DNA from: JBAOHV01 sp963714875
Lineage (GTDB): Bacteria > Actinomycetota > Acidimicrobiia > Acidimicrobiales > Microtrichaceae
NCBI GenBank assembly: GCA_963714875.1
Contig: CAVQQI010000011.1
Location: forward strand, 620,001 to 684,000
Reading direction: 5' to 3'
DNA: 64,000 nucleotides
The stretch's first letter is position 1; each line of letters begins with the position of its first letter. Of the stretch, positions 56,063 to 64,000 are shown piece after piece. A program made the position numbers and the translations under genes. The notes under the pieces were generated by a model that was not told the origin of the DNA, ran no database searches, and worked only from the letters and a program-made list of their open reading frames with translations.

Positions 56063-57748
56063 TCAGAAGGTGAGCTCGTCATCGCCGCGGCCGAGCCACC
56101 GGTCCACCAGGACGATCACCGCAGCGCAGACCAGCACCAGAACACACGACAACGCCATCGCCTGACCGAAGCCGGCACCGCCCGGTCGGGACATGAGCCG
56201 TTCGATCGCGACCGGCACCGTGGGGCGGGCGGACCGGGCCAGGAAGACCGTCGCACCGAACTCACCCAAGCACGCGACGAAGGCAAGTCCGGTCCCGGCG
56301 CCGATGGCCCTGCGCACCAACGGCACCTCGACCCGCCACCACTGCTGCGACGGTGTCATCCCCAGCAACGCCGCGCTGTCCCGCACCTGGGCAGGGATCG
56401 CTCGCAGCGCCGGCAGCACGACCCGCACCACGAGCGGCAGCGCAACGAGGGCCTGGGCGACCGGCACCAGCCACCAGGCGCCGCGCAGGTCGAGCGGCGG
56501 CCGCCCGAACGCCAGCAGGAGCCCGAGTCCGATCGTCGTGGAGGACACCCCCAACGGCAGCAGCAGGACGCGATCACCCACCCCGCCGGGGCGACGTGCC
56601 ACGACCCGGGCGGCAGGCACCGCGACAGCGAGCGCCAGCGCGGTCGCAACGAGCGACGTGGACAACGACACCCACACCGCCTCCCATGGCGAGACCCGCA
56701 GACCTGTGCCCTCGGTGACCGACCCCAGCTGCTGCCAGTTGGCGGTGGACCACCGGGACCCGACCCGCATCGAGCGCTCCGCCACCGCCAGCAACGGCAG
56801 GACCGACACCACCAGGACCGTGGATGCAGCAGCGATGACCGCGCACCGCTCTGGGGCACTGCGGGGTCGGATCCCGCGGGACGCTCCTGCGATGCGCCTG
56901 GTCGATCGGCCACGAGACACCCGCGCATGCACCGACAGCGTGGCGACGACCGCCACGAGCTGCAACAGGCTGAGCACGCCCGCACCTGCCAGGTCGAACT
57001 GCCGGGTGGACCGGGTCCAGATCTCGACCTCGACGGTGGTGACGGGCCCACCTCCGAGGATGACGATGACCCCGAAGCTCGTCAGACAGAACAGGAACAC
57101 GATGATCCCCGCGGCCGCGACCGCCGGAAGGATCGCGGGGAGCACGACCCGCCGTGCAGCGGCCACCGGCGATGCTCCGAGCAGTCGTGCTGCAGGTTCG
57201 AGATCGGGGTCGACCGACGCGAGCGCCGCGCCGACGGTCCGCAGCACCACCGCCAGGTTGAAGCACAGATGCGCGGCCAGGATCGGCCACCAGGTCGCCC
57301 GGGCATCGACCAGCCCACGGGGGCCGAGCAACGTGGCGAACGCGGCCCCGATCACCACGCTGGGCAGCACGAAGGGCACCGTCGCCAGCGTCCGCAACGC
57401 GGCACGACCGGCGAACCGGTAGCGGGCGAGCACCCAGGTCACGGGTATGCCGACCGCCAGGGTGATTGCACACGACGCAACTGCCTGGGCCACGGTGATG
57501 GCGAGCACCCGCCAGGTCCGCGGGCTGGACAGCATCCGGCCGAACGCCTCCAGGTCCACCACGCCGTCGGGCCGGATCGTTCGCAGCGCGACCGCGGCCA
57601 CCGGCACGGCGATCACGCACAGCACGACCCCGAGGGCCAGGTTGCCCGCGACCGAACCGGCGGGGGTCCGGGTGCTGGACCGAACGGGCCGCCACCGAAC
57701 AGGACTGCCCTGAGCGGAGCGGCCCTGGACAGCCGCGGACCGCGTCAC
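56063..57748 (-). CDS. thiP: Thiamine ABC transporter permease (ThiP-like)
   Basis: 561 residues forming two fused permease halves of six helices each. Both contain the EAA loop: AARLLGASPVAAARRVVLP and SAALLGMTPSQQWWRVEVP. It follows tbpA and thiN and lies downstream of a TPP riboswitch, so thiamine/TPP import is well supported, though iron-type ABC permeases look similar. GTG at 57748 overlaps the tbpA stop by 4 bp. No ThiQ ATPase gene adjoins it. Confidence 0.85.
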   Translation of the reverse strand: MTRSAAVQGRSAQGSPVRWRPVRSSTRTPAGSVAGNLALGVVLCVIAVPVAAVALRTIRPDGVVDLEAFGRMLSSPRTWRVLAITVAQAVASCAITLAVGIPVTWVLARYRFAGRAALRTLATVPFVLPSVVIGAAFATLLGPRGLVDARATWWPILAAHLCFNLAVVLRTVGAALASVDPDLEPAARLLGASPVAAARRVVLPAILPAVAAAGIIVFLFCLTSFGVIVILGGGPVTTVEVEIWTRSTRQFDLAGAGVLSLLQLVAVVATLSVHARVSRGRSTRRIAGASRGIRPRSAPERCAVIAAASTVLVVSVLPLLAVAERSMRVGSRWSTANWQQLGSVTEGTGLRVSPWEAVWVSLSTSLVATALALAVAVPAARVVARRPGGVGDRVLLLPLGVSSTTIGLGLLLAFGRPPLDLRGAWWLVPVAQALVALPLVVRVVLPALRAIPAQVRDSAALLGMTPSQQWWRVEVPLVRRAIGAGTGLAFVACLGEFGATVFLARSARPTVPVAIERLMSRPGGAGFGQAMALSCVLVLVCAAVIVLVDRWLGRGDDELTF

Positions 57749-58830
57749 TCCATCTGCTCCCGCCACGCCTCGATCCAGCGATCACGGTTCTCGTCGATCA
57801 CGTCGGGGGCCAGCCCCATCGGATCCTCGGCGCGCGTCGCCCACGTGCTGAACTCCTCGGGGAGCTCGACGTCCATGACCGGGAAGACGAAGTTCGCGAG
57901 CGGCAGCTCACGCTGCCAGTCGTCGGTCAGCATGAACTCCACCAGCTCTGCTGCCAGCTCCGGGCGGTCGGTGCCACGCAACACACCGGCGAACTCCACC
58001 TGCGCGGTGCAGCTGTCGAGCATGACCGTGGACGCCGGCTCCGAGCGTTCCCCCTCGCTGAAGATCACCTCGGCGGGCGGACTCGAGGCGTAGGACAACA
58101 CGATCGGCCGATCGCCGCCCGAGACCGTGTAGTCGGTCGAGTAGGCATCATCCCAACTGGGACGCACCCGCAGGCCGTTGTCGCCGAGTTGCTCCCAGTA
58201 CTCCAACCAGCCCTGCTCGCCGTAGCGATCGACTGTGCCGATCAGGAACGCGAGCCCGGGCGACGACGTCACCGGGCTGGGCACGACCAGCAGGTCGCGG
58301 TAGTCAGGATCCGTCAGCTGCTCGAGCGTCTCGGGAGGTTCGATGCCTTCCGCTGCGAACCACTCGCTGTCGACGTTCATGCAGACGTCACCGGTGTCGA
58401 TCGGCACCAACAGGTCGGCGCCGGCTCCATCCAGCCGGTACCGCTCGGGCACCGACTCGACCACCTCCGCGGCGACCGTGTCCAACAGCTCCCCCTGCAC
58501 GGCCCGCGACGCCGAGGTGTCGTCGATGCCGAAGATCACGTCGGCCTCGGGGTCGCCGGCGCTGAGCAGCGCGCCGGTGAGCATGGTCCCGCTGTCGCCG
58601 GTCGCGATCACCTCGATCTGCGCGCCGGTCTGCTCCTCGAACGCCGCAGCGGCCGCATCGGGGAGGGCGAAGGAGTCATAGGTCAGCAGCCGCACGGTCT
58701 GCGCCGCGGTGTCGTCGTCGTTCGAACCCGTCGCCGATCCGTCGTCGTCACCGCCTCCGCAGCCCACCGCGATCGCCGCACACATCGCCGCAACAGCCGT
58801 GACGGCCCGGAACGATCGGACACTGCTCAT
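57745..58830 (-). CDS. thiB: Thiamine-binding lipoprotein TbpA/ThiB
   Basis: 361 residues. Lipoprotein signal ends near the GCGGGDDD segment (lipobox Cys about residue 24). LLTYDSFALPDAA is the ThiB N-terminal motif, with VPIDTGDVCMN, VRPSWDDAYSTDYTVSGGDRP and YASSPPAEV, matching the thiamin-binding pocket Trp/Tyr region. ATG at 58830 overlaps thiN by 4 bp. Confidence 0.88.
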   Translation of the reverse strand: MSSVRSFRAVTAVAAMCAAIAVGCGGGDDDGSATGSNDDDTAAQTVRLLTYDSFALPDAAAAAFEEQTGAQIEVIATGDSGTMLTGALLSAGDPEADVIFGIDDTSASRAVQGELLDTVAAEVVESVPERYRLDGAGADLLVPIDTGDVCMNVDSEWFAAEGIEPPETLEQLTDPDYRDLLVVPSPVTSSPGLAFLIGTVDRYGEQGWLEYWEQLGDNGLRVRPSWDDAYSTDYTVSGGDRPIVLSYASSPPAEVIFSEGERSEPASTVMLDSCTAQVEFAGVLRGTDRPELAAELVEFMLTDDWQRELPLANFVFPVMDVELPEEFSTWATRAEDPMGLAPDVIDENRDRWIEAWREQME

Positions 58831-59489
58831 TCATCCTCCTCAGGAACGACGACGGCCACACAGCCGTCGTCCACGGACACCTCGGCGATATCGGCGACCA
58901 TCTCGTTGGACAGACCTCGACTGGAACCCGGCTCGAGTCGTTCGCCGGACAGCGCCCACCGCAGCCCGTCGGTGCGCACCCCGGTCGCGGGGCCGTTCAC
59001 GGCGATCAGCGACACGGTGGCGCCGACGCGCGCCTCGACCCGTCCGCGGTCGTGCACCGGTACCACCAACGTCCCACCGAGCCACGCCCGCAGCGACAAC
59101 GGCGCATACCGGGCGGCGCAGACCGTCAGGAGTCCACCCATCAGATGGTCGAGCCGACCTCCGGGCGAGCCGATGACCGCGACCGACTCGACCCCGACGC
59201 CGAGCAGCCCGTCGAGTGCCAGCTCCAGGTCCGTGGCGTCCTTGTCGACGGGGTGACGCTCCACGGCCGCGCCGCGCTGCTCCGCAGCGGCGAGCAGGCG
59301 TGGGTCGACAGAGTCCATGTCGCCCACGACACGATCGACCGCCCAGCCGGACAGCTCGGCGAGGTGCAGGCCCGAATCGACAGCGACGACGAGATCCGGC
59401 CCCTGTGTGCCGGACGCCCACCACCCGTCCGGGAGCGTCCCGCCCGCGACCGGGTGGGGCCCACCGACGAACACGACCGCAGTCGACAT
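58827..59489 (-). CDS. thiN: Thiamine pyrophosphokinase
   Basis: Transfers pyrophosphate from ATP to imported thiamine to make TPP. 220 residues with VVGDMDSV, DKDATDLELALDG and GSPGGRLDHLMGG, the TPK catalytic motifs. ATG at 59489 lies 9 nt after the riboswitch's GGAGGGAG, so the TPP aptamer can hide its ribosome site. First gene of thiN-thiB-thiP. Confidence 0.9.
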   Translation of the reverse strand: MSTAVVFVGGPHPVAGGTLPDGWWASGTQGPDLVVAVDSGLHLAELSGWAVDRVVGDMDSVDPRLLAAAEQRGAAVERHPVDKDATDLELALDGLLGVGVESVAVIGSPGGRLDHLMGGLLTVCAARYAPLSLRAWLGGTLVVPVHDRGRVEARVGATVSLIAVNGPATGVRTDGLRWALSGERLEPGSSRGLSNEMVADIAEVSVDDGCVAVVVPEEDE

Positions 59490-59492
59490 GAT

Positions 59493-59582
59493 CTCCCTCC
59501 GCTGGCATTACCCAGATCAGGTTGTCGGGTCGGTGGCCCCGGCCACCCTCTCAGCCCGCTGGTGCGAGCTCCCCGGATTCGA
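59493..59582 (-). promoter_or_regulatory. TPP riboswitch (THI element)
   Basis: On the minus strand: CCGGGGAGCT near the 5' end, CAGCGGGCTGAGAGGGTG, then CCGACCCG, and ACCTGATCTGGGTAATGCC with CAGCGGAGGGAG directly before the thiN ATG. These are the conserved THI-element blocks in order. The SD of thiN is part of the last helix, implying translational control. Confidence 0.93.
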
Positions 59583-59626
59583 TTGAGCGCCGACAGTAGC
59601 GCGGACCGCTGTGCAGCGTGCGGCGC

Positions 59627-60778
59627 TCAGTCCCCCACGATGCCGTTCATCTTGGCGAGCGTGCGCAGCATGACCTCGTCCGCGCCGCCGCCGATCGACC
59701 ACAGGCGGGTGTCACGGAAGAACCGGGCGGGCCAGTTCTCCTCGACGTACCCCATGCCCCCGTGGAACTGCACCGCGGCATCAGCCATCCGCCGAGCCAG
59801 TCGTGCGGAGCGGAGCTTCGCGACCGTGGCGTGGCGGGTGATGTCCTGACCGTCGGTGTACGCCGCGACCGCCGCCCAGTTGTGATGTCGCTGCATGTCG
59901 AGCTCGCTCGCGATGTCGGCAAGTTCGTACTGGATCGACTGGTTCGCGAGCAGCGGCGCGCCGAACGCCTTGCGCTGTTGCAGGTACTCGATGGTGCGCT
60001 GCATGGCCTGCTCCACCGCGCCGATCATCTGGTAGGCGGCGATCATCCGCTCGTTCTGGAACTGGTCCATCTGCTGCTGGAACCCCCTGCCGGGCTCCCC
60101 GATCGTGTTCGACACCGGGACGCGCAGGTCATCGAAGACCAACTCCGCAGTGTCCGATGCCCGCATGCCGAGCTTGTCGAGCTTGCGACTGACCGAGAAG
60201 CCGGGGGCGTCGGTCGGCACGATGATCTGCGACATCCCGCGGTAGCCACCCTCGTCCGAGGTCCGGCACAGCAGGCACAACCAGTCGGCCTGGGTCCCGT
60301 TGGTGATCCACATCTTGGTGCCGTTGATCACCCACTCGTCGCCGTCGCGCACCGCCCGGGTCCGCAGTCCGGCCACGTCGGAGCCGGCGTCCGGTTCGCT
60401 CACCGCGATCGCCGCAACCTGCTCGCCGGAGATGGCGGGGCGCAGGTAGCGCTCCTTCAGCTCGTCCGAGCCGTACTGGTGCAACGCCGGTGTGGCCATG
60501 TCGGTCTGCACCGAGAGCGCCATGGACACACCCAGCGACCCGGACCGCCCGATCTCCTCGCCGAAGATCATGGTGTAGACGTGATCCGCCCCGCCGCCAC
60601 CCCAGCGCTGGTCGTACTCGAGCCCCAGCAGTCCGAGCTTGCCGAACTTGGCGAACAGCTCGTGGGCCGGGAAGTCGCCGTCGCGCTCCCACTGCTCGAC
60701 GTACGGGTCGATCTCGGACTGCACCACCTCCCGCACGGTGGAACGGAACATCTCGTGCTCTTCGGTGAACCGCAACAC
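59627..60778 (-). CDS. Acyl-CoA dehydrogenase
   Basis: 383 residues of the ACAD family: EYDQRWGGGGADHVYTMIFGEE, AVSEPDAGSDVAGL, NGTKMWITNGTQADW, FGAPLLANQSIQYELAD, QFHGGMGYVEENWPARFFRDTRLWSIGGGADEVML. The closing IGGGADEVML resembles the citronellyl-CoA/AtuD-like subfamily (catalytic Glu in ADEVM). GTG at 60778. Divergent from the CrtQ-like gene; substrate not determined. It is a paralogue of the gene at 26224. Confidence 0.9.
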   Translation of the reverse strand: MLRFTEEHEMFRSTVREVVQSEIDPYVEQWERDGDFPAHELFAKFGKLGLLGLEYDQRWGGGGADHVYTMIFGEEIGRSGSLGVSMALSVQTDMATPALHQYGSDELKERYLRPAISGEQVAAIAVSEPDAGSDVAGLRTRAVRDGDEWVINGTKMWITNGTQADWLCLLCRTSDEGGYRGMSQIIVPTDAPGFSVSRKLDKLGMRASDTAELVFDDLRVPVSNTIGEPGRGFQQQMDQFQNERMIAAYQMIGAVEQAMQRTIEYLQQRKAFGAPLLANQSIQYELADIASELDMQRHHNWAAVAAYTDGQDITRHATVAKLRSARLARRMADAAVQFHGGMGYVEENWPARFFRDTRLWSIGGGADEVMLRTLAKMNGIVGD

Positions 60779-60983
60779 GGTGGGCCTCCAGGTCGTTCGT
60801 GGGCGCTCGGCGCGACGCCGCTCGAAGCTACTCGCGCGCCTCGGATCCGGCGTAGCGACCGGCAGGCTGTGTCACCGACCTGCGCACTCGGTGTGTCAGG
60901 CTGGGTCCGTCCCCTCCGCGTTGCATCCGGAACTGCTGGTTGTGACGAAGATGGGGCACTTCGACCTCTGCCGAAGGGCCAAC

Positions 60984-62177
60984 GTGACGGTCACGATCAC
61001 AGTGTGTGTACTCGGCTGGCTCGCCGGCTGGCTCGCCATGGGCCGTCCACGATCGGTTGCCGAGCTGCAGGCTGACACCGACCGTTCCGGCCGCGACGGT
61101 CTCCGGGGGGTCACGATCGTGATCCCCGCCCGCGACGAGGAAGCCAGCATCGACATCCTGCTGTCGGGCCTGTGCGACCCCAGCAGCGAGGTCACCGCTC
61201 CCGACCGACTGATCGTGGTCGACGACCACTCCAGGGACTGCACCGCAGCACTGGCACGTGCGTACGACGGCGTCGATGTGATCGACGCGCCAGCGCTCCC
61301 TGATGGCTGGACCGGCAAGAGCTGGGCATGTCACGTGGGCGCGGTCCACGCCGCGGGCCTCACGCCCGCCGCCGGCACGCTCCCGCGACCTGGCGCCGGC
61401 GAACCGCCCCCGGCCGGATCCGATGACGATGTCCTGGTCTTCCTGGATGCAGACGTGCAGCTCGATCGCAGCTCGCTGGCACGGGTCGTGGCCCAACGTG
61501 ACCGCCAGGGCGGGCTCGTCTCGGTGCAGCCGTGGCACGAGACCCGACGCTGGTACGAGCAGCTGTCATGTCTGTTCAACGTGCTCGCCGTCATGGGCAC
61601 CGCAGCCGGCTCACGCAGCGGCACGAACGGGGCCTTCGGGCCGGTGCTGGTCACCTCACGGTCGGACTACGACCGGGTGGGTGGGCACGGTTCGGTCCGC
61701 ACCGAGGTGATCGAGGACCTCGCGCTCGCCGCCGGGTACCGGTCGGCCCGGATCCCCGTCGAGCTGTTCACCGGCGCCCGCTCCATCCGGTTCCGCATGT
61801 ACCCCGGCGGGCTCCGTCAGCTCACGGAGGGCTGGACCAAGAACTTCGCCGCAGGGGCAGGATCCACCCGGCTCGGCAGGTTGGCCGTCATCGTGTTGTG
61901 GGTCACGTGTCTCGGCAGCGCGACCCTGGCACTCGACGACGCCCTCCGCGGCGACATCGCGCTGCCGGTCGGCCTCGCGTTGTACCTGGCCTTCGCTGCA
62001 CAGCTGATGGTGATGTTCCGTCAGGTCGGCAACTTCTCTCCGCTCACCGCGCTCGCCTTCCCGATACCTCTGGTGTTCTTCGGAATGATCTTCTGCAGGT
62101 CGCTGTGGCGCACCCACGTGCGCCACAGCGTCACCTGGCGGGGCCGGGAGATCTCGACCGTGCCCGACCGAGGATGA
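60984..62177 (+). CDS. GT2 glycosyltransferase, CrtQ-like
   Basis: 397 residues. N-terminal helix (VTITVCVLGWLAGWLAM), GT-A domain with VIPARDEEASID, VVDDHSRD, LVFLDADVQL (DxD), GTNGAFGPVL and EDLALA, then four C-terminal helices. Same architecture as 4,4'-diaponeurosporenoate glycosyltransferase CrtQ. GTG at 60984 has GAAGGG 5 nt upstream; ATG at 60951 in the same frame is weaker. A Gly/Pro insert precedes the DxD. The next gene is CrtO-like, so the pair may glycosylate and acylate a carotenoid acid or another lipid acid. Confidence 0.8.
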   Translation: MTVTITVCVLGWLAGWLAMGRPRSVAELQADTDRSGRDGLRGVTIVIPARDEEASIDILLSGLCDPSSEVTAPDRLIVVDDHSRDCTAALARAYDGVDVIDAPALPDGWTGKSWACHVGAVHAAGLTPAAGTLPRPGAGEPPPAGSDDDVLVFLDADVQLDRSSLARVVAQRDRQGGLVSVQPWHETRRWYEQLSCLFNVLAVMGTAAGSRSGTNGAFGPVLVTSRSDYDRVGGHGSVRTEVIEDLALAAGYRSARIPVELFTGARSIRFRMYPGGLRQLTEGWTKNFAAGAGSTRLGRLAVIVLWVTCLGSATLALDDALRGDIALPVGLALYLAFAAQLMVMFRQVGNFSPLTALAFPIPLVFFGMIFCRSLWRTHVRHSVTWRGREISTVPDRG

Positions 62178-62187
62178 CCGCGCTTCC

Positions 62188-62676
62188 GTGCTGATCCAGC
62201 TCTCGGACGCACTGGCCATCGCCGTGTCCAGCTTGATGTGGGTGCTCATCGGGTTGGTCACCGGCTGGCACTATCACCGCCGGCCCACAGAGCACTTCGC
62301 GGACGACAACTGGCTCACCCGGCCCCGTGCGTTCGAACAGGGAGGTCGCTGGTACCAGCGACACCTTCGCATCCGTTCCTGGAAGGACAAGCTGCCCGAG
62401 AAGGGCGACCTGTTCCGCGGGGGGTTCTCCAAGCGGCACCTGACGAACCGGTCGACATCACACCTGCAGCGCTTCGTCGTGGAGACGCGTCGGGCAGAGA
62501 TGGTCCACTGGTCCAATCTCGCAGCCGGTCCGGTGTTCCTGATCTGGTGCCCGCCACTGCTGGGCGGCGTCATGGTGGTGTTCGGCATCGTCGCGCACCT
62601 GCCGTTCATCACGGTCCAGCGCTACAACCGGGAACGACTGACCACGATCCTGGCCCGGCGCGCACCGGCCACCTGA
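62188..62676 (+). CDS. CrtO-like glycosyl-carotenoate acyltransferase
   Basis: 162 residues. One N-terminal helix, then RPRAFEQGGRWYQRHLRIRSW, KDKLPEKGDLFRGGFSKRHL, FVVETRRAEMVHW, and a closing membrane segment. These match glycosyl-4,4'-diaponeurosporenoate acyltransferase CrtO of Staphylococcus. GTG at 62188, 10 bp after the CrtQ-like stop. No crtM, crtN or crtP is in the window, so the true substrate is open. Confidence 0.78.
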   Translation: MLIQLSDALAIAVSSLMWVLIGLVTGWHYHRRPTEHFADDNWLTRPRAFEQGGRWYQRHLRIRSWKDKLPEKGDLFRGGFSKRHLTNRSTSHLQRFVVETRRAEMVHWSNLAAGPVFLIWCPPLLGGVMVVFGIVAHLPFITVQRYNRERLTTILARRAPAT

Positions 62677-62679
62677 GCG

Positions 62680-62696
62680 GCTCGGCCGAACCGAGC
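62680..62696 (+). terminator. Short hairpin after the CrtO-like gene
   Basis: GCTCGG (62680-62685) and CCGAGC (62691-62696) pair around a 5-nt loop just past the stop at 62676. It faces the converging DsbA-family gene. Confidence 0.5.
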
Positions 62697-62742
62697 AGCC
62701 TGTCCGGTCGTCGCGGTCCGGCAGGTCGACGAGTCGGTCCGG

Positions 62743-63441
62743 TCAGCGGTCGCGTACCCGCTGCAGCAGTTGGACCAGCCGGTCGGTGTCCTGTGCGCCG
62801 GGAATGATCCAGTCGTCATCGATGACGAACGCCGGCACGCCGCTGATGCCGCGCTCGTGTGCCGATGCCTGGTCCGCGCGGATCTGCTCGGACCAGCTGC
62901 CCGAGACGAGCATCTCGGCGGCCAGGTCCCGATCCAGCCCGACCGACGCGGCAGCGTCGACCAGCGTGTCGTGGCGGCCGATGTCAGCACCCTGTGTGAA
63001 GTAGTCGTCGAAGAGCCGGTCGACGAGGCGGGACTGCTGCATGATCGTGGACGCATCGGCTGTGCCAGCGCCGCCCGGACCACCGCCCGCCCCGGAGCCG
63101 CCGGCAGCGCCCATCTCGTCGCCCGAGCCGGCCCAGGCGATCAGGCGGTGGGCATCGGCGGTGTTGACCCGTAGTGCACGGTCGAAGCGATAGTCGATGC
63201 CGGCCTCACGGCCGAGTCCCTCGAGCCGTTCCGTCATCGCGTCGAAGGCGCCCGGGCCGTACTTCCGTTCCAGGGCGGCACGCAGGTCCCCCGGCTCGGT
63301 CGGCGCGCCCGGGTCCAACTGGAACGCCCTCCATCGCACTTCGATGTCGCTGCGGCCCACCTGATCGAGTGCGGCGTCGAGGCGCCGGGCGCCCAGGTAG
63401 CACCAGGGACAGACCACGTCGGACCAGATGTCGATGCGCAT
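62743..63441 (-). CDS. DsbA-family oxidoreductase (FrnE type)
   Basis: 232 residues. MRIDIWSDVVCPWCYLGARR has the CPWC thioredoxin-like active site; ISGVPAFVIDD is the cis-Pro loop near the C terminus. A Gly/Ala insert splits the helical domain. Cytoplasmic FrnE-type isomerases resemble this. ATG at 63441 chosen over an open frame to 63540. Divergent from msrB (54 bp between starts), both thiol-redox genes. Confidence 0.88.
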   Translation of the reverse strand: MRIDIWSDVVCPWCYLGARRLDAALDQVGRSDIEVRWRAFQLDPGAPTEPGDLRAALERKYGPGAFDAMTERLEGLGREAGIDYRFDRALRVNTADAHRLIAWAGSGDEMGAAGGSGAGGGPGGAGTADASTIMQQSRLVDRLFDDYFTQGADIGRHDTLVDAAASVGLDRDLAAEMLVSGSWSEQIRADQASAHERGISGVPAFVIDDDWIIPGAQDTDRLVQLLQRVRDR

Positions 63442-63494
63442 GGTGGTCCGAACACCGCGGCCCACCGGCCAGTTCCCGTCGATACCCTTGTCCC

Positions 63495-63917
63495 GTGGAC
63501 GACACGACGAGCACGACCGGTGACCGCCCCGACATGTCACCCGAGGCCATCCGAGCCAGGCTCACGCCTGCGCAGTACCAGGTGACCCAGCAGGCCGGCA
63601 CCGAGCCGGCGTTCAGCGGCGCCTACTGGGACACCAAGCAGGCAGGGACCTACCGCTGCGTGGTCTGTCACGAGCCGCTGTTCTCGTCCGACACCAAGTA
63701 CGACTCGGGCTCGGGCTGGCCGTCGTTCTGGGAGGCCCTCGACCCCGCCAAGGTGACTCTCGTCGAGGACCGCAGCCACGGCATGTCGCGGGTCGAGGCG
63801 CGTTGCGCGACCTGCCAGGCGCACCTCGGGCACGTCTTCCCCGACGGACCCCGACCCACCGGCGAGCGGTTCTGCATGAACTCCGCCTCGCTGGACTTCG
63901 TCCCCGCCGAAGGCTGA
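63495..63917 (+). CDS. msrB: Peptide-methionine (R)-S-oxide reductase
   Basis: Reduces methionine-R-sulfoxide. 140 residues. RLTPAQYQVTQQAGTEPAF, CVVCHEPLFSSDTKYDSGSGWPSFW, two zinc CxxC pairs (CVVC and CATC), HLGHVFPDGP, and catalytic Cys in RFCMNSASLDF. The start is GTG at 63495 (before DDTTSTTGDRP); an ATG at 63534 lies inside the conserved region. The last 83 bp of the window after it hold nothing recognised. Confidence 0.93.
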   Translation: MDDTTSTTGDRPDMSPEAIRARLTPAQYQVTQQAGTEPAFSGAYWDTKQAGTYRCVVCHEPLFSSDTKYDSGSGWPSFWEALDPAKVTLVEDRSHGMSRVEARCATCQAHLGHVFPDGPRPTGERFCMNSASLDFVPAEG

Positions 63918-64000
63918 CGTCACCGGGGATCAGTCCCGCCGCTGGACCGCGGCCGGAGCGTCGGTTGTCCCGGCACCTACGGACACCGGCGAACAGCCGC

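Overview
This is a continuous, very GC-rich chromosomal segment from an actinobacterium. Three things point to that phylum. The order thrS - HIT hydrolase - pgsA - patA - pimA - pdxS/pdxT - yebC - ruvCAB - queA/tgt - yajC/secD/secF - relA - hisS - aspS - recA - miaB - miaA - dapF - hflX closely follows the mycobacterial arrangement. A mycothiol ligase (mshC) and an F420-dependent NADP reductase are present. Two perfect LexA boxes of the actinobacterial type CGAAC-N4-GTTCG lie at recA and ruvC. Threonine-run linkers (in SecD and the DUF3048 protein) and the lack of recX after recA suggest a deep-branching lineage such as Acidimicrobiia; that placement is inference. No rRNA, tRNA, insertion sequence, prophage or CRISPR array was seen.

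Layout. 1-5.5 kb: lysine/diaminopimelate genes (dapE cut by the left edge, dapC, dapF) with hflX and a proline-rich membrane protein. 5.6-10 kb: miaA, a degenerate APH-fold protein, miaB and recA with its LexA-controlled promoter. 10.1-12.9 kb: a cobalamin riboswitch followed by two exported proteins, an alpha/alpha-barrel protein with an LAxTG sorting signal and a DUF4430 protein. Together they resemble a split bacterial transcobalamin and are the most interesting system here. 13-20.5 kb: aspS, hisS, an acyltransferase-like protein, a tiny lysine-rich protein, a PilZ protein and relA. 20.6-26.2 kb: secF, secD, yajC, tgt, queA. 26.2-31.2 kb: an acyl-CoA dehydrogenase, an AI-2E-type membrane protein, ruvB, ruvA, ruvC. 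31.3-33.4 kb: a plus-strand ABC exporter. 33.4-44 kb: yebC, pdxT, pdxS, a DUF3048 protein, a dead M48-like protein, pimA, patA, pgsA (with a 20-bp palindrome upstream), a small membrane protein, a HIT hydrolase, thrS. 44.2-48.2 kb: a Snf2 helicase and SWIM-finger pair. 48.2-52 kb: plsC, mshC, npdG and a PIG-L deacetylase. 52.1-56 kb: MarR, an ABC ATPase, glgX, an SRPBCC protein. 56-59.6 kb: a TPP-riboswitch operon thiN-tbpA-thiP without an ATPase gene. 59.6-64 kb: an acyl-CoA dehydrogenase, a CrtQ/CrtO-like pair, a DsbA-family protein and msrB.

Data quality. About twenty apparent single-base frameshifts break essential or highly conserved genes (aspS x3, ruvB x3, hisS, relA, miaB, pdxT and others), all left of about 35 kb. 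Genes from 35.7 kb onward read cleanly. Residual assembly indels explain this better than pseudogenization, so broken genes are given here as single CDS spans with the shift positions stated.

Most minus-strand genes overlap by 1 or 4 bp (ATGA/GTGA), so translational coupling is the rule. Three modules have visible control: SOS (recA, ruvC), cobalamin (10-13 kb) and thiamine (56-59.6 kb).
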